Positions 5,357 to 5,432 of a stretch of 5,432 nucleotides of DNA are shown here, piece by piece. Position numbers and translations under genes: made by a program. Each line of letters begins with the position of its first letter. The first letter of the stretch is position 1. The notes beneath the pieces were generated by a model. That model did not search any database, was not told where the DNA came from, and saw nothing but the letters and a program-made list of their open reading frames with translations. The DNA is from DATEPR01 sp036503065 (GTDB lineage Bacteria > Actinomycetota > Actinomycetes > Mycobacteriales > Pseudonocardiaceae), in NCBI GenBank assembly GCA_036503065.1, contig DASXXM010000074.1:1-5432 (forward strand), given 5' to 3'.

Positions 5357-5365
5357 TGTGGACAA
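5357..5365 (-). promoter_or_regulatory. DnaA box 2 (TTGTCCACA)
   Basis: The minus strand reads TTGTCCACA, the consensus DnaA box of Streptomyces and mycobacterial origins. Together with box 1 it forms a tandem pair with a 19-bp start-to-start distance in a non-coding stretch. No dnaA or dnaN gene is near, so this is not an ordinary oriC. Confidence 0.65.
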
Positions 5366-5391
5366 GCGACTTGACAGCCGCTGACCTCGCC

Positions 5392-5432
5392 TTACAGCGG
5401 CGGCCACGGAGTGGTGATGTGCTGGTACGTCA
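5392..5432 (-). CDS. Possible 3' end of a minus-strand gene entering from the right
   Basis: Read on the minus strand from the window edge, codons from 5430 to 5395 encode TYQHITTPWPPL, followed by TAA at 5394-5392. Eleven of the twelve codons end in G or C, as in the real genes here. A weak hairpin overlaps the stop: GCCGCTG (5377-5383) with CAGCGGC (5395-5401). The stretch is too short to identify a family. If real, the gene converges on coaE. A rival reading is a plus-strand start ATG at 5417 with GGAG at 5408-5411; it shares the same wobble positions, so codon bias cannot decide between them. Confidence 0.35.
   Translation of the reverse strand, partial: TYQHITTPWPPL

Larger units (their letters stand above)
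5303..5377. repeat. 8-bp inverted repeat flanking the DnaA boxes
   Basis: CTGTCAAG (5303-5310) and CTTGACAG (5370-5377) are exact reverse complements 59 bp apart, with the two DnaA-box 9-mers between them. Each arm contains TTGACA, a perfect -35 hexamer, pointing outward (minus strand at 5309-5304, plus strand at 5371-5376). On the plus strand TACAGC at 5393-5398 is a poor -10. On the minus strand no -10 is seen. Confidence 0.4.
5120..5391. other. Intergenic region after coaE without a convincing gene
   Basis: No frame here combines a plausible start, a ribosome binding site and coding-like codon use. What it holds is a string of short inverted repeats (5175-5239), a terminator hairpin (5274-5291), an 8-bp inverted repeat (5303-5310 with 5370-5377) and two DnaA-box 9-mers. 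Part of it (about 5216-5232 and 5288-5346) is visibly richer in A and T than the genes. A 93-codon minus-strand frame at 5035-5316 overlaps the 3' end of coaE and looks non-coding. Confidence 0.7.

Noticed and set aside
5338..5365. The chromosome replication origin
   Set aside because: Only two boxes are present, with no AT-rich unwinding region and no dnaA/dnaN neighbours. A regulatory or titration site is the most that can be argued.
5408..5432. A plus-strand gene starting at ATG 5417
   Set aside because: GGAG is present, but the first residues would be MCWYV, an unusual run of rare amino acids, and only five codons are visible. The minus-strand reading is slightly better supported.

Overview
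The window looks like chromosomal DNA of a high-GC actinobacterium, most likely from the Pseudonocardiales (Amycolatopsis-like relatives). The reasons are the strong G/C preference at third codon positions, a four-S1-domain RpsA with an acidic tail, a CoaE fused to a GrpB/UPF0157 domain, a U-less perfect-stem terminator, and -10 elements placed directly before start codons. The family and taxon calls come from recognising motifs by eye; no database was searched.

Layout. Positions 1-1323 hold a compact minus-strand pair: a class I SAM-dependent methyltransferase (415-1323), then after a 4-nt gap the first 136 codons of a probable GNAT acetyltransferase (1-410) that runs off the left edge. A divergent intergenic region (1324-1725) carries the methyltransferase ribosome binding site, a 14-bp direct repeat with 22-bp spacing, a likely sigma-A-type promoter, a leader of about 180 nt and a 13-codon upstream ORF whose stop overlaps the rpsA start (TAATG). 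Ribosomal protein S1 (rpsA, 1726-3210) follows and ends at a perfect 40-bp palindrome that is probably its terminator. Next come a small secreted lipoprotein of unknown function (3304-3924) and the fused dephospho-CoA kinase coaE (3938-5119). Both appear to have a -10-like hexamer 7 nt before the ATG and no Shine-Dalgarno sequence, which suggests leaderless transcripts.

The right end (5120-5391) has no convincing gene. It holds a series of small hairpins, a compact UUCG-tetraloop terminator with a U-tract (5274-5291), and two perfect DnaA-box 9-mers 19 bp apart, flanked by an 8-bp inverted repeat. A 12-codon minus-strand reading frame ending at 5392 may be the 3' end of a gene that lies beyond the window.

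How the parts work together: rpsA and coaE are housekeeping genes for translation and coenzyme A synthesis, and they are close neighbours in many actinobacteria. The lipoprotein is an accessory gene between them. I see no mobile element, CRISPR array, tRNA or rRNA. The points most worth a second look are the TAATG-coupled leader ORF of rpsA, the paired leaderless-type starts, the structured coaE 3' region and the non-oriC DnaA-box pair.
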